Source: Toxorhynchites rutilus septentrionalis
Lineage: Eukaryota; Arthropoda; Insecta; Diptera; Culicidae
Assembly (NCBI RefSeq): GCF_029784135.1
Contig: NC_073746.1
Span: 243,171,807 to 243,235,806, forward strand
Direction: 5' to 3'
Length of the DNA: 64,000 bases
Positions 20,490 to 31,135 of the stretch are shown piece by piece. Each line of letters starts with the position of its first letter. The stretch's first letter is position 1. Position numbers and translations under genes: made by a program. Below the pieces are notes generated by a model that saw nothing but the letters and a program-made list of their open reading frames with translations, searched no databases and was not told the origin of the DNA.

Positions 20490-20880
20490 TTCAGACGCAA
20501 TTCTCGTTCAAGATTTTTCAAACACTTGCAAATAACATGTTTCTCCGTTACATGGAATAAATGTTTTATACAGAAAATATGATAAAATATAGACAGCCAT
20601 AAACCGTGAAATTCCTTCCTCGAGTTCTGCTCTTGTCAACACATCGGGCGATCCTTTTTTTTTGTATAGATATAAGAAGGTTTAGGAGAAGGTATAGGAG
20701 TGCGTTTCATCACATTAAAATCCATTTCCAGTTTCGAGCAAAGATCTTTTTCGCTAGCGCAAACATTAAATGTAATAACAGCCCTTGTCACTATGTAATT
20801 GTAGAACATATGGGAATATAATTTTCCGAATTTTTCCTTTTTCCTTCAGAGTTTTCCGAAAATTTTGAACGGCCATGTTT
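20490..20880. repeat. Dispersed repeat family, copy 1
   Basis: This shares several blocks in the same order with 48370-48990 (for example CTTGCAAATAACATGTT, ATAGGAGTGCGTT, AAATCCATTTCCA, CCTTCAGAGTTTTCC), diverged by substitutions and indels. Class unknown. Confidence 0.65.
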
Positions 20881-20934
20881 GGATGGAAATTTTTGGTTGA
20901 AATATGTGTAATATTTTAATGGGACCCTTTATGG

Positions 20935-21799
20935 GACAATTCCGGGGGAGGTCCCATAAAGGGAAGGAGGAGTGTGATTCCATTATAGAAACATTGATTG
21001 CACCCTAAAACCTCCACATGCCAAATTTGGTTTCATTTGCTTGATTAATTCTCGAGTTATGCAGAAATTTGTGTTTCATTTTTATGGCAGCCTCACCTAA
21101 GAGAGGGGGAGGAGTATTGAACCACCATATAATCATTTATTGCACCCTAAAACCTCCATATGCTCAATTTGGTTGCATTTGATTGGTCAATTCTCGGGTT
21201 ATGCAGTAATTTGTGTTTCATTTGTATGGCAGTCCCCTCTTAGAGAAGGGGAGTGGACGGTCTAACCACCATAGAAACATTTATTGCACCCTAAAACCTC
21301 CATATGCCAAATTTGGTTTCATTTGCTTGAATAATTCCTGAGTAATGCAGAAATTTGTGTTTCATTTGTATGGCAGACCCCCCTTAGAGAGGGGGAGGAG
21401 TATCTAACCACCTTAAAAACATTTATTGCACCCTAAATCCTCCACATGCCAAATTCCGTTTCATTTGCTTGATTAGTTCTAGAGTAATGCAGAAATTTGT
21501 GTTTCATTTGTATGGCAACCCATCCTTAGAGGGGGGTGGTGAGTCTAACCACCATAGAAACATTTATTGGAACCTACAACCTCAACTCGCCTAATTTGGT
21601 TTCATTTGATTGAATAATTCTCGAGTACTGCAGAAATTTGTGTTTCATTTGTATGGCAGCCCCCCTTAGAGAGGGGGGAGGGGTCTCAAACTATCACGAA
21701 AACCTTCCCCGGCCCCAAAAACCCCTACATACCAATTTTCGTATTGATCGGTTCAGTAGTTTCCGAGTCCATAAGAATCAGACAGACAGACACAAATCC

Positions 21800-21800
<1 letters not shown>
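20935..21800. repeat. 142-bp tandem repeat array, about 6 copies
   Basis: CCTCCACATGCCAAATTTGG and variants recur at 21011, 21153, 21297, 21439, 21580 and, more diverged, about 21722, a spacing of 141-144 bp. Each monomer also contains GCAGAAATTTGTGTTTCATT and a C-rich/G-rich hyphenated palindrome (CCCCCTTAGAGAGGGGG). The last copy switches into a unique tail that ends in the TA run. Confidence 0.93.

Positions 21801-21802
<2 letters not shown>

Positions 21803-21850
<48 letters not shown>
21803..21850. repeat. (TA)24 microsatellite
   Basis: Uninterrupted TA dinucleotides directly after the array tail AGACAGACAGACACAAATCC. Confidence 0.95.
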
Positions 21851-21855
<5 letters not shown>

Positions 21856-22295
21856 TTCCTTCCATTGTCTTATTCTTATTATTAGGCATCGAGAGCAGTA
21901 GCTTTTTCGGTGAAATAATGTTCGTTTGCAGACTATCACAATCAAGTCGTATTGGTTCTACTGCTCAATCTATCATAGAAGGAATTGAGTCATTGGGAAT
22001 TATGAATATGAGCCATGAAGATTATTAATATTTCATTTCGTTTCATTTTTGTGGTGCGATGTAATGCCGATCTCAATAACTCCTCGCATGATGATCACTG
22101 CCCAATTAATGAACGATCACTGTATGGGTGACACTTTCCTCGTTGCATTGATGAAATCTTTCATGAAGTTTGAATGATGCATGAAATCTTGCATCTGATT
22201 ACTTTAACATCTTGCTGATTTGTTAGATAGAACGAATTATTGCACGCAATTTTGTGTTTATTTATGTATTTAATTGTCTTCGAATGGGTCGTACA
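21851..22295. other. No gene seen
   Basis: AT-rich, with short ATGAAATC/TGCAT-type internal repeats. It adjoins the 3' end of a - strand LINE. Confidence 0.45.
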
Positions 22296-22736
22296 GACAG
22301 TTTAACTTATTCTAGTTTTAAAAACACTCTTAGATATTATAAAATCGAAATTTACATACACTTCTTCAAAACGACGAAAACAAACACAAAACGGATTGTT
22401 CTGCCAAAACAGAGTACGATACACAGGTAGACGAATGAAAACTGAACGCCAAGTTGTTCTGGCTGAAACGTTAAAATTTATGTTTTCCAGTAGTACCGAG
22501 CAGTCCACGTTGTCGTTAAGAATGTCGTAAATGAATAGCCGCTGCAGTAGAGTCCGTCTACTAACCAGGCTCCGAAGGTTGATCAGAGCACAACGTTGCT
22601 CGTACGGTAGCAGTCGGACTGGATCATTCCACGGTAGCAAGCGAAGCGCATAACGAAGAAAGTTCCGTTGAATTCGCTCAATTCGGGTTGTCTGTAGGGC
22701 ATGGGATGGCGCCCAGACGAGCACACTCAAATGTAG

Positions 22737-23049
22737 ATTATCCGCGAGCGGGTGATCCGCCGTGCGGATTATTCGCGACTGCGAGTTCCGTAGTAAATCA
22801 ATAGGCCTTTCCGGAATTTGTTGGTGAGTGGTAGGCCCATGATCTTTTGTTGTGGTCATGGCTTTTACATTATTTAGCCACTGGTATACACGACCTTATA
22901 GATGGATAGTTTAATGATTTATGTATTGATAAAGCATAGTTTTTATATTGAAACATCTTTTTTCGTGTTTGCATTTTTTTTTTTGTCCTCTAATGGGACA
23001 TCCGCGATGAGTTTACCCGACTATTCCGCGGATAATCGGAATTCTACTG
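22737..23049. mobile_element. pogo/Tigger-type MITE
   Basis: The right end reads inward (on -) CAGTAGAATTCCGATTATCC then GCGG, with TA outside. The left end has the inverted GATTATCCGCG. CAGT...ATTATCCGCGG termini and TA targets are typical of pogo/Tigger relatives. It interrupts the LINE just upstream of its LVWAP block. No coding sequence. Confidence 0.6.
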
Positions 23050-23315
23050 TAACTTGAATTAACACGTGATGTTTTTTCACCTGTGATTTTCCCAGATCTT
23101 CTCATTCTTCAAATTTTATAGCGGAGTGTGAAGAAACACGCAACTTAGACTAAAAAGGGTGCCCCGCTCGCTAGCGCAAAGAATGACCGAGTTCAACGTT
23201 AAAAAATTCCTAAGAAGTTGTTAATTTTCATTCACTCTCTCATCATCACATTGTCAGTTTACTTTGAGGTTTTGATTTGTATCGTGAAAAGTACCGTATT
23301 TTGCTGTTTAAAGTA

Positions 23316-23549
23316 CAGTAATTTAAATTTAATGCGACATTTTTCTAATTGGACAGACCTGTAATGCGACACGTTTAGTTGGACATTTTTGTAAACATCG
23401 AGTTCGGGGCCCAAATTATGGCCCCACATTAAAATTCGCCACCAGACGTCGACACTGATCTCATCGTCAATGTCCAATTACAGGTCAAAATCGCCTCCCA
23501 TGCGACACTGAGTGGTTCCTCGGCATGTCGCATTAAATGTAAATTACTG
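23316..23549. mobile_element. TA-flanked MITE, CAGTAATTTA family
   Basis: 234 bp. The ends are CAGTAATTTAAATTTAATGC and its near-perfect inverse GCATTAAATGTAAATTACTG, flanked by TA on both sides. The terminal inverted repeats run about 28 bp, with a further GCGAC sub-repeat. A related copy lies at 43628-43857 and a scrap at about 42898-42925. Confidence 0.85.
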
Positions 23550-25170
23550 TATCAGTTTTCCAAACCAAAAGCTTTCGTTTATGATTCCTACAATTTCAGA
23601 AGTTTATAAATTTTAATTGCAATCGTAAAAAAGACTAACAAAAACTGGCAACTCAGTCTGGAAGTCCGTGAGGTAAAACGTCAACATCATGCATCCATAT
23701 GAAATGTCACGATATTGATGCCCGAAAATCAGAAAATCCGGATTTCTGCGTTGTCGGCCATGTTCAGCTGTCATTATGCTCTCAAATGTCATCATATTGT
23801 CAATAAAATTGACCGAGTAAGGTCCGCTTAACAGTGCTGACTCTGTTGATACTGGTTGTGGACATTTTATAGTCATAGATTATTGCACTCCTTGTCCGAA
23901 AGAAATAAATTGCGGCATATTTTCTGATATTGACCTCCATTCCGTTTAATTTACACCAGTTTAGTAACGCATCGATATCCTCTTGTATGGTATGGCATTC
24001 AACCAATCATGAGACTACATGGTAGAATTTGAAGTCGTCGGCGAACATTACCTTCGGAGAATTTATCGTGTGGCAAAGATCATTGATAAACAGTACAAAT
24101 ATGAGTGGGCCCAGATGACTGCCTTGGGGCACACCGGACGTTATGTCAAAAGGGGATGAATTCGCTCCATCAATGCGCACGTAAGCAGAACGTTCGGTGA
24201 GGTATGAGAGAAACCAGCGAATCAACCAAGCGGGTTGGCCCATTCTGCTCAATTTGTCCGCCGCAAGAGAATGCGGCACTGTATCAAATGCTTTGGCGGA
24301 GTCAATATAAATGGCATCAATTTGCTGACGCTTTTCCAGAGCGGCGACCAACGAAGAGACATACACCATTAGGTTTGTTGTGGTCGAGCGTTTTCTCAAA
24401 AACCCATGCTGGTGCTCGGAAATCATCCGATGTACGTGCGGATAGAGCGAATCATGAATTAGGTTTTCGAAGACTTTAGGCAAGCAACTTAAAAAAGAGA
24501 TGCCACGGTAGTTTTCGACGTTATGTATACTACCCGCTTGGGAAAATACCCTCCTTCATGGAACGATTGAAGAGGATGGTAGCGGGAATAGTAATTGAGT
24601 CGGCACCCGCACCTTTGGTAACAGCTAATCGTTGAAGTTTGTTCAGCACATCATCGTCAGCAATGTTGAAAGGCGTCACGTTCAATTCATAACGAGGCAA
24701 ACTGTTCAGGTACGCTTCAGACGAAGGTGATCGGTTATTACTTAGCACACTACGAAAGAAAGACGAGAACAAGTTTGCTGAGTCCAGTGGGGTTTCGGCT
24801 GCAATTCCATTGTAGAATATATGCTGGGGAACTCTATTTGTCTGGCTTCGATTCCTCACGTATGACCAGAACGATTTGGGATCCTGTTTTATACTTTCTT
24901 CTGTGCGCTGAATATAGCTGCTAAAGCATCGCGCATACAAAGAGTTGTATTTGCTCTCTAAGTCACGCAGCTCAACTTTACGCAGTTCACTCCTCGACCG
25001 AATTAACGTTTTCTAACTTTGCGAAAACGATTTCGTAGATGCTGCAACTCGTTGTTCCACCAAGGGTGTCTCTTTCCACCGCATCGGCGTCGTTTCTTCA
25101 AAGGGACGACATCACGGACTATCGAAAGCACTCGTTGATAAAAAATTGAGGTAGCCTCATCGATGGTGCA

Positions 25171-26783
25171 TTACATACAACTTTCATGGGAACGAAGTTG
25201 GAAGAAAGAATGCATAATACATGATTTACCTTCGCATCCGCTCGCAAAACATACCTCTTTTATTTGTTAAATTGCTCACTTGTTTTCACTATTTCCACTA
25301 TTTATGTCTCAGGCGAAAAAAATTCTGTATAAAATTGTCGTCTAATGGTATATATTACAACATATATTGTAAGAATTATTCTGCGTAATATGCATTTGAA
25401 AACCATTAATAAACGGTACAATTTTTGTAGAGTGACCCCCCTATATAGAAATCAAAGACGTAGTCCTACGTCAAAACCGTTAATGATCAATGAAAAATAC
25501 AAATCCATACTGGTCAATATTCCAATCAAATACAATCAAAATATGAATGCGGAGCATCACTCTCTACAAAGAGAGATGCTGACCGCGAATGCGCTCATCT
25601 TATCGATCAAGCCTCATCGCAACAGTTTCAATTGTTCTCACAGTTTTAAACCAGATCACCCTACAATAATCCCAATGTATGTGCTGCTGTGTTCAACAGT
25701 TCAATGTTTAAGTTCGCAAAGTTTACACGCTCGAACCGCGGCTAATTCTGTTTCGAAACAGGTTTTGCTTGATTCGCTGAAGGAAGCCAGCCCAACAGAG
25801 ATAAAGCATCTTAGAGCAAGAACCCAACAGCGGTGGTTACCAGCTATGACGATTCTCAGTTTAATCTTTTTGCGCGGATGATTCGGAAGTAGAAAACAAG
25901 TTCGGAAGTTTTTTTTTGCGATTTCCATTAAAACCACTAGATGTACAAGCCTTATGATGGCATTGCGTGTAGAAGCATCCTATCGATATGGATCGTAGCA
26001 GCGCTAATTGCACCCTCAGAACAACAGTTTCAATGTGAGTAGTTGTGTCGTATTTGCAGTGATAAATCGCGTTCCAAGTGAGATTTCCGACGGTTTATGA
26101 TTTGATAGTGTCAAAAAGTTTCATTTTGAGCGTCTTTTGTGTGATACTGAAACTGCTGATAAAGCTACCGAAATGACCCCGCGGAATGAACTTTGTGATC
26201 TAATGATATTGCTCGTCAATGGTTAGTTACAATACATCTGCTCTAAATACTAACGCGCTATGCAAAACGACTATTCAAAGAATCTCGATAAATTCCCTAG
26301 AAACAAGCTCATGTGTCGGAGGGGATTCCCAACGTCATCAACCGTTCAACAGCAGGATTGATTTGATTGCCGCCCAACAGGTTGTGTCGGTAAACAAATA
26401 AACCAAACGGATAACTTTGCAATGTGATCATTATTTCAAAATAATATCTGTATAATAATTCTCTGACATTCAAAAGTAGCTTGATTCCATGTTTCCCTAA
26501 ATGTTATCTATTTTCGCGTAAAATAAATGCACCAATGTAATTTTTGTGGCAATTATTTTTGGTCCAGGCTTCCATCCATCTTCTTAGCCTACGATTTAAT
26601 TCGATCACGCATCGAGTGACACCTGCTGCTAGTCAGTAAGACCGTGAACGCGTTGTTTTCTGTGAGCTGTAAGTTACATGCATGACTGAGACATTCCTAG
26701 CTGCCCGGAATATGTTGGATACAGCGACATGATAACGATACGTAAACTTAAAAAGAGCATTTATTGGGAAATTGTTATTTTTC
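25171..26783. other. No gene confirmed; one 178-codon + frame
   Basis: A + frame at 25345-25881 is the longest here, but it has no recognisable domain and runs through a repeat end (25457-25472), so it is unlikely to be a host gene. The rest is AT-rich without features. Confidence 0.4.
25457..25472. repeat. GACGTAGTCCTACGTC repeat-family end
   Basis: A 7-bp inverted repeat with a 2-nt centre, followed by an A run. It is the same end as 45221-45236, also preceded by CCCCCTATAT. Confidence 0.75.
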
Positions 26784-26837
26784 TGGTGGAAAAAATAAAG
26801 TACGCATTATAGTAATTCAAACAGATTCTTCTCTACA

Positions 26838-26942
26838 TTAGTATTTGGTTTGGCCACCTTTAGCTCCAATCACGGATTGCAGGCGACGAGACACACTTTC
26901 AACGAGGTTTCTGATATGTTGGGAGTTGATATTCATCCAGAC
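26838..26942 (-). pseudogene. Tc1 transposase, C-terminal piece
   Basis: Reads VWMNINSQHIRNLVESVSRR then LQSVIGAKGGQTKY, stop. This matches the conserved Tc1 end (...SIPRRLQAVIEAKGGHTKY). It joins in frame to the piece at 27437-27546 once the 26947-27432 insert is removed. Confidence 0.85.
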
Positions 26943-26946
26943 TTTT

Positions 26947-27432
26947 GACGTGGGACTACGTCTAACCGGAATATATGGGGCGTAAAATGAAAACATAAAC
27001 ACAGAACCTGCTGGAAAAAAATTAAAGATTTCGAATGCTTATAACTCGAACATTCATTTATGGATCGGAAAGATGTTTGCATCAATTGATAGAAAATATT
27101 TCTACGCATCTATCAAAATTAATTACAATTAAAATGTTATTTATCCTGAGATAAGCAATTGAATAACTGTAAAATCTCAAGCGTTATCTAAACGCCCTAA
27201 CTGCCCCATTTTGATTGGCCTGATTTAGGGTTTCCCCAACACAGCGATCAAACCCAAGGTGCCTTACATTACATCTCGTTTGTTCAAATTCTTTACCTAC
27301 ATTGCAAATATGTTGAATGCAATCGAATTCGAAAATTGTTTCATTCAATGTATATATGATTCAAAACAAATAAATGATTACTAAGCCAACGGCATTCCCA
27401 CGTCAACCTTGGCCTAGATATAACCCACCCAC
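26947..27432 (-). mobile_element. GACGTAG-end repeat, short 486-bp copy
   Basis: It starts (on -) GTGGGTGGGTTATAT and ends CCGGTTAGACGTAGTCCCAC then GTC, flanked on both sides by TTTT (AAAA on -). Its last ~230 bp match the end of the 2.67-kb insert at 42572-45236 (shared GATAGATGCGTAGA and CAATTGATGCAAA blocks). Its first ~75 bp recur inverted at 28552-28620. It disrupts the Tc1 transposase between ALEK and VW. No coding capacity. Confidence 0.8.
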
Positions 27433-27436
27433 TTTT

Positions 27437-27546
27437 CCAAAGCTTCAAACAGTTTTTCGCGGTTGATGGCATTCCCCTTGTCGGCATTTTGACCCAAAAT
27501 CGACCACAAATTTTCTGTTGGATTTAAGTCCGGGCTTTGTGGTGGC
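27437..27546 (-). pseudogene. Tc1 transposase, PDLNP-ENLW piece
   Basis: Reads PPQSPDLNPTENLWSILGQN then ADKGNAINREKLFEALEK. The third catalytic acidic residue of the DDE triad is the E of ENLW. Confidence 0.85.
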
Positions 27547-28261
27547 CGAGGCCCGAAATCTTCGAAGATGAAAAATAAAGACCGACTCTACTTTCAGTAG
27601 CTTCGCTTCGACTAGAACTGATTCGGCACTTGCCCACAACAAAAAGTGACTTGACTAGAAAATGAATTGACTAGCGTTGACTAGCGAGGATGACTGGTGA
27701 ACTAGTCCAGTCAGTGGTTATTTTAACCGACTCGTCTGATGAATACAAATCTGCCTCTTCATTCAACTGACTTCAATCCACATTTCTACTCCCCTAGGAA
27801 CGAAATTTATACCCACATACGCAATCTTATTTTTACGTCCATATGAAGAGGAACGAAAACATGATTTCTGATGCAAAAAAGGAGTTAATCCCATCAATTG
27901 ACGGTTTATTGTCTACCTATCGTGAACACAAGCCAACGAACATAGACATTTATAAAGGTCCTCGCGTTAGTATTAGTAAATAGCGAGCAAAATAGCGCAC
28001 ACACACTGCACGCTATTTTATACGTGTGAATAATTTTCGTGTACTAGCTCACCTGTAGCGTATGTCAAACCACATTGAATTCAAACATCGATGCATGCAT
28101 ACGTACATGGGAGAGAGAAAGAGAGGAACGACTGACTGTTTAGTCGTTTTGCCGGAGAAACTGCGTGAAGAAGCCAAAATTGATTACTAACTGAATACGG
28201 GTATAGTCAGTCAGATAGTCAGCTGACTATCCTCAGTTGACTATGACTATGCAGAGCCCTG
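27547..28261 (-). mobile_element. hAT-like MITE, inverted copy
   Basis: About 715 bp, inverted relative to the copy at 49468-50668. The ends are CAGGGCTCTG (on -, at 28261) and a degraded CGAGGCCCG. The subterminal AGTCAGCTGACT palindromes are shared. Flanking 8-mers GTGGTGGC and ATGGTTGC agree at 6 of 8 positions, a decayed duplication. Inserted in the Tc1 relic. Confidence 0.82.
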
Positions 28262-28491
28262 ATGGTTGCCATTCCAATAGCTTAACCCTTTTGGGCACGC
28301 ATTTAAAGAATTTAAAGTATTTTGCAACACCATTAGCAAATGTCAGAAATCTATTCGATTGCGTTGGCAAGGTTTATCATCATATGACAACACACCTATT
28401 TTTTTCAATTTTGAATGATATAAAATTTCTGTGCAACGTGGATATTTTTATTTTCCAAAATTCTGTGTCACAAAGGGTTAATACGTGAAGC

Positions 28492-28545
28492 ACGGAAGTA
28501 CGCAGTGGTTTTGCAAGCGGTATGTTTAGGATCGTTATCTTTTTG
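28492..28545 (-). pseudogene. Tc1 transposase, catalytic-D piece
   Basis: The - strand reads FQKDNDPKHTACKTTAYFRA, matching FQQDNDPKHTS of Tc1 with the second catalytic Asp intact. Confidence 0.8.
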
Positions 28546-28551
28546 AAAAAA

Positions 28552-28630
28552 TGGGTGGGTTATATCTATGATATAACCGCAAGGTTGATGTGGGTCCGTT
28601 GGCTTAGTAATCATTTGTTCATATTGATTA
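28552..28630 (+). mobile_element. GACGTAG-family 5' end piece
   Basis: After an A6 run, TGGGTGGGTTATATC... matches the inverted start of the 26947-27432 copy over about 75 bp (shared TTGGCTTAGTAATCATTT). The matching 3' end was not located. Confidence 0.55.
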
Positions 28631-29332
28631 AATTATTGATTGAATGATAAAATGTTTGAATTCAATTAAAATGTTTGAATTCAATCAACATGTTATGCCC
28701 GTGTCAGGACATTCCGGAATGCAAAAAAAAAAACATGCGGGTATTGAAGTACCCCCACACAGTGGTACGAAACTGAGAAAAGTCGAAAAAAAAGTCCTTT
28801 TCAAAATGGTACTATTCAACTATCACTAGAAACTGATCTTATAGTAACTTAACATCATAAAAATACATCGTGAAACTAAAATTACGAAAATTTTCATACA
28901 AAGTTCGTCATTCATAAAGTCAAAAAAAAATTACATTATTAACAACGTTTTTCCAAGTGTTATGATATGCATTCAAATGTGATAAAAGATATAAACAACG
29001 TGTCAAATTATTCGAATGGATGTACCACTCTTATAGCTTGATTACACATTTAAGGTTAGACACATTGAGAAAGGGAGAGGTAAAAGGAATCATGTTAAAT
29101 TAGCTGACATTTTTTTTATAATAGAAGCTCTAACAATGTTCAAGATGTTCTTTAGTATTTATATTAAGGCAGTATTCTAGTCTAGAAATTTGAAAAAAAA
29201 TTTAAAAAAATCACAGGAGGGTTGTGCCCGAGACACGACCGCATAGTTGACGTAGGATTCCTCTAGGCTATCTGTTGATTTTGGATATGTTTGAAGAATT
29301 ACATCGTTAAATTCTTTGATAATGATTTGATG

Positions 29333-29348
29333 GCTCTGAAAAGGGCCG
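29333..29348 (-). promoter_or_regulatory. Histone mRNA 3' stem-loop
   Basis: GGCCCTTTTCAGAGCC on - has the 6-bp stem and 4-nt loop of replication-dependent histone 3' ends (consensus GGCYCTTTTCAGRGCC). Confidence 0.75.
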
Positions 29349-29480
29349 TTTTGTTTGTTTGTTGGGTATTGTTTGTTCACTCCACCAGTGTTTGCCGAGT
29401 GATGATGACAGAAGGATGGTAAACAGCCGTTGGATGGTGCGTATCAGATAAAAGATACTGAAGTGGAACGAGATATGATG
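29349..29480 (-). pseudogene. Possible histone H2B 3' end relic
   Basis: Just upstream of the stem-loop the - strand reads RTIQRLFTILLSSSLGKHW, weakly similar to the RxIQTAVRLLLPGELAKHA helix of H2B at the expected distance. The rest is too diverged to follow, so the call rests mainly on the adjoining stem-loop. Confidence 0.4.
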
Positions 29481-29619
29481 AAAACCACTCTCTGTGATCC
29501 TAGACGAGATGCCTCCTGTGATATGTATGGATGAAATAAAGAAAAATAACTCACCAATACCGAACACAATTATCAATTCTTCTCATCAGTAAAAATATGT
29601 TACTTTAATATAGAGAAAA

Positions 29620-29930
29620 CATATTTAAAATGGAAAAGGTAATTTCCTTTTATAATTTTCACTTTCTGAGTGTTTATTCAATCCAATGCGAATTTTAATT
29701 GGATTCACAACACCTAATAATATATGTAGAGCATATGGGAAATCACTTTTTCTGATATTTCTTCACTTTTCCCATTTTTCTCGCCGTATAAACTTCCCTC
29801 GGGAGAAAATGAACACAACAAAACAGACATCTTATACCAAATGACCCGTTCTCGAGCAGGAACACACCTTGGTTTCCATTTATGAAAATTGAAATAAATT
29901 TTTAACACAACTGCTAGCAATTTTGGTTTT
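29620..29930. repeat. Dispersed repeat family, partial copy
   Basis: Blocks such as CATATGGGAA, GAATACAACAAAA-like and GACATCTTATACC resemble 48600-48760. Similarity is patchy. Confidence 0.4.
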
Positions 29931-30486
29931 GGCTAGCATATGTCGTCAATTTCGACCAATCCAGAAGTGGGTATTTGCGTTAGAATAAAAGGTAGATATT
30001 CTTCAATTGTTAGATAGTTAGTTTCATGACATATATTATTTTCTTCAATTTAAAAAATTGTTATTGAGTGCCGAAATCAATTGAAGCAAAAATTTTATCA
30101 ATCCATCATGAAATGACTGAGTAATAAGCGTTTGAGATTGGACAATTTTCACGATGTACTCAATTTTCGATTTTCAATTTGTACCCCAATATGTTCCCGA
30201 AAAAAAAAGTTCAAAAGTTTTCTTTTTATATATTAGGCATCCAAGAATAAATTCTAGAAAGAACTTTACGAAAATCTCATTATTTACCGAGTTATAGCCA
30301 TTATACTGATGAGGTATCTAATCTAGTACGGCTATACAACCTGTTTGTATCTCTCTATTGCATGAACCAATAAAAAATCTATCTTTAAAAAATCAGAAAA
30401 CGTATGAAAAAACGTTAAAAATCAGTAAGATTTTTTTGTTTCTATAAGCAAAATACCTGATATTCTATTTACGATGTGCATTTATC

Positions 30487-30840
30487 GATGTTTGAGTTCA
30501 CGGTGGGTAAGCAATGCAGCCGTCCATCTATGGTGTAACTACTTTTTTGCATCAGAAATCAAGTTTTCATTTCACTTTATATGGACGTTAAAATAAGATT
30601 GTGTACACCGGAAACGAGATTCTTGTCAGGGTGGAATAATAGTAGTGGATTGAAGCCATGTTGAATGAAAAGGCAGATTTGTATTCATTCGTCACGCCAA
30701 TAAGAATAACCATTTACTAGAATAGTTCATCAGTCATCCTCGCACGCTCGTCAATTCATTTCTAGTCAATTCAAGTCATATTGACGGCGAATGCCGAACT
30801 AGTCCTAGTCGAAACGAAACGACTGAGAGAAGAGTCTCTT
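30487..30840 (+). mobile_element. hAT-like MITE, 5'-truncated third copy
   Basis: Matches the right half of 49468-50668 in the same orientation (ATATGGACGTTAAAATAAG, AGATTTGTATTCATTCG, CTAGTCAATTCA blocks). The left half and left terminus are missing. Confidence 0.75.
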
Positions 30841-30869
30841 TCGAAAATTTTGAACAGTGCTGTTAACAT

Positions 30870-31135
30870 TTCGAATCAATGGCCGTTATTGGGCAAATCC
30901 AGCAGTCTTTTGCGCACAGTTCGTTCGGAGATATTCAAGTCAGTATTTTTACGAATCATTCGGCTGATTGCGAGAGGACTTTTAGCCACTTCTCGAGAAA
31001 TTCTGCGATCATCGTTGATTGTAGTTTTCTGCTTCCTTTCTCTACCGGTCCGATCCGCTACGCTTCCTAGTTCATCATGCTTTTTGTATATTATTCGTGC
31101 TTTTGCTTCATTTAAATCATATTTTCAAGTTTCTC
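30870..31135 (-). pseudogene. Tc1 transposase, N-terminal DNA-binding piece
   Basis: The - strand reads IIYKKHDELGSVADRTGRER, then KTTINDDRRISREVAKSPLA, ISRMIRKNT and LNISERTVRKRL. This is the paired-type helix-turn-helix of a Tc1 transposase (...GSVxDRPRSGRPRKTT..DDRRI...SxRTVRRRL). The + strand frame across it is a shadow. Confidence 0.85.

Larger units (their letters stand above)
22296..25170 (-). pseudogene. CR1/Jockey-like LINE, ORF2 with two MITE insertions
   Basis: Read from 25170 downwards on -, the order is: a pre-RT linker (PWWNNELQHLRNRF..., 25090-25020), then SFWSYVRNR...GAGADSITI (24900-24590), then NYRGISFLSCLPKVFENLI (24510-24450). Next come HGFLRKRSTTTNL, an AFDTVPH block, SGVPQGSHLGPLIF and the catalytic-type FADD (24040). 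The thumb follows in broken frames. Across the inserted MITEs the C-terminal tail reads LVWAPSHALQTTRIERIQRN...FDFIISKSVFKTRI, stop near 22302. Several frameshifts and a TGA after FADDFKFYHVVS mark it as dead. Endonuclease and ORF1 are not present, so the copy is 5' truncated. Clade is judged from the tail and RT motifs. Confidence 0.8.

Noticed and set aside
23613..23876. 87-codon - strand frame as a separate gene
   Set aside because: Fits the thumb region of the CR1/Jockey-like LINE in a shifted frame.
25345..25881. 178-codon + strand frame as a host gene
   Set aside because: Runs through the GACGTAG repeat end, has no domain, and lacks splice or promoter support; kept only as a note.
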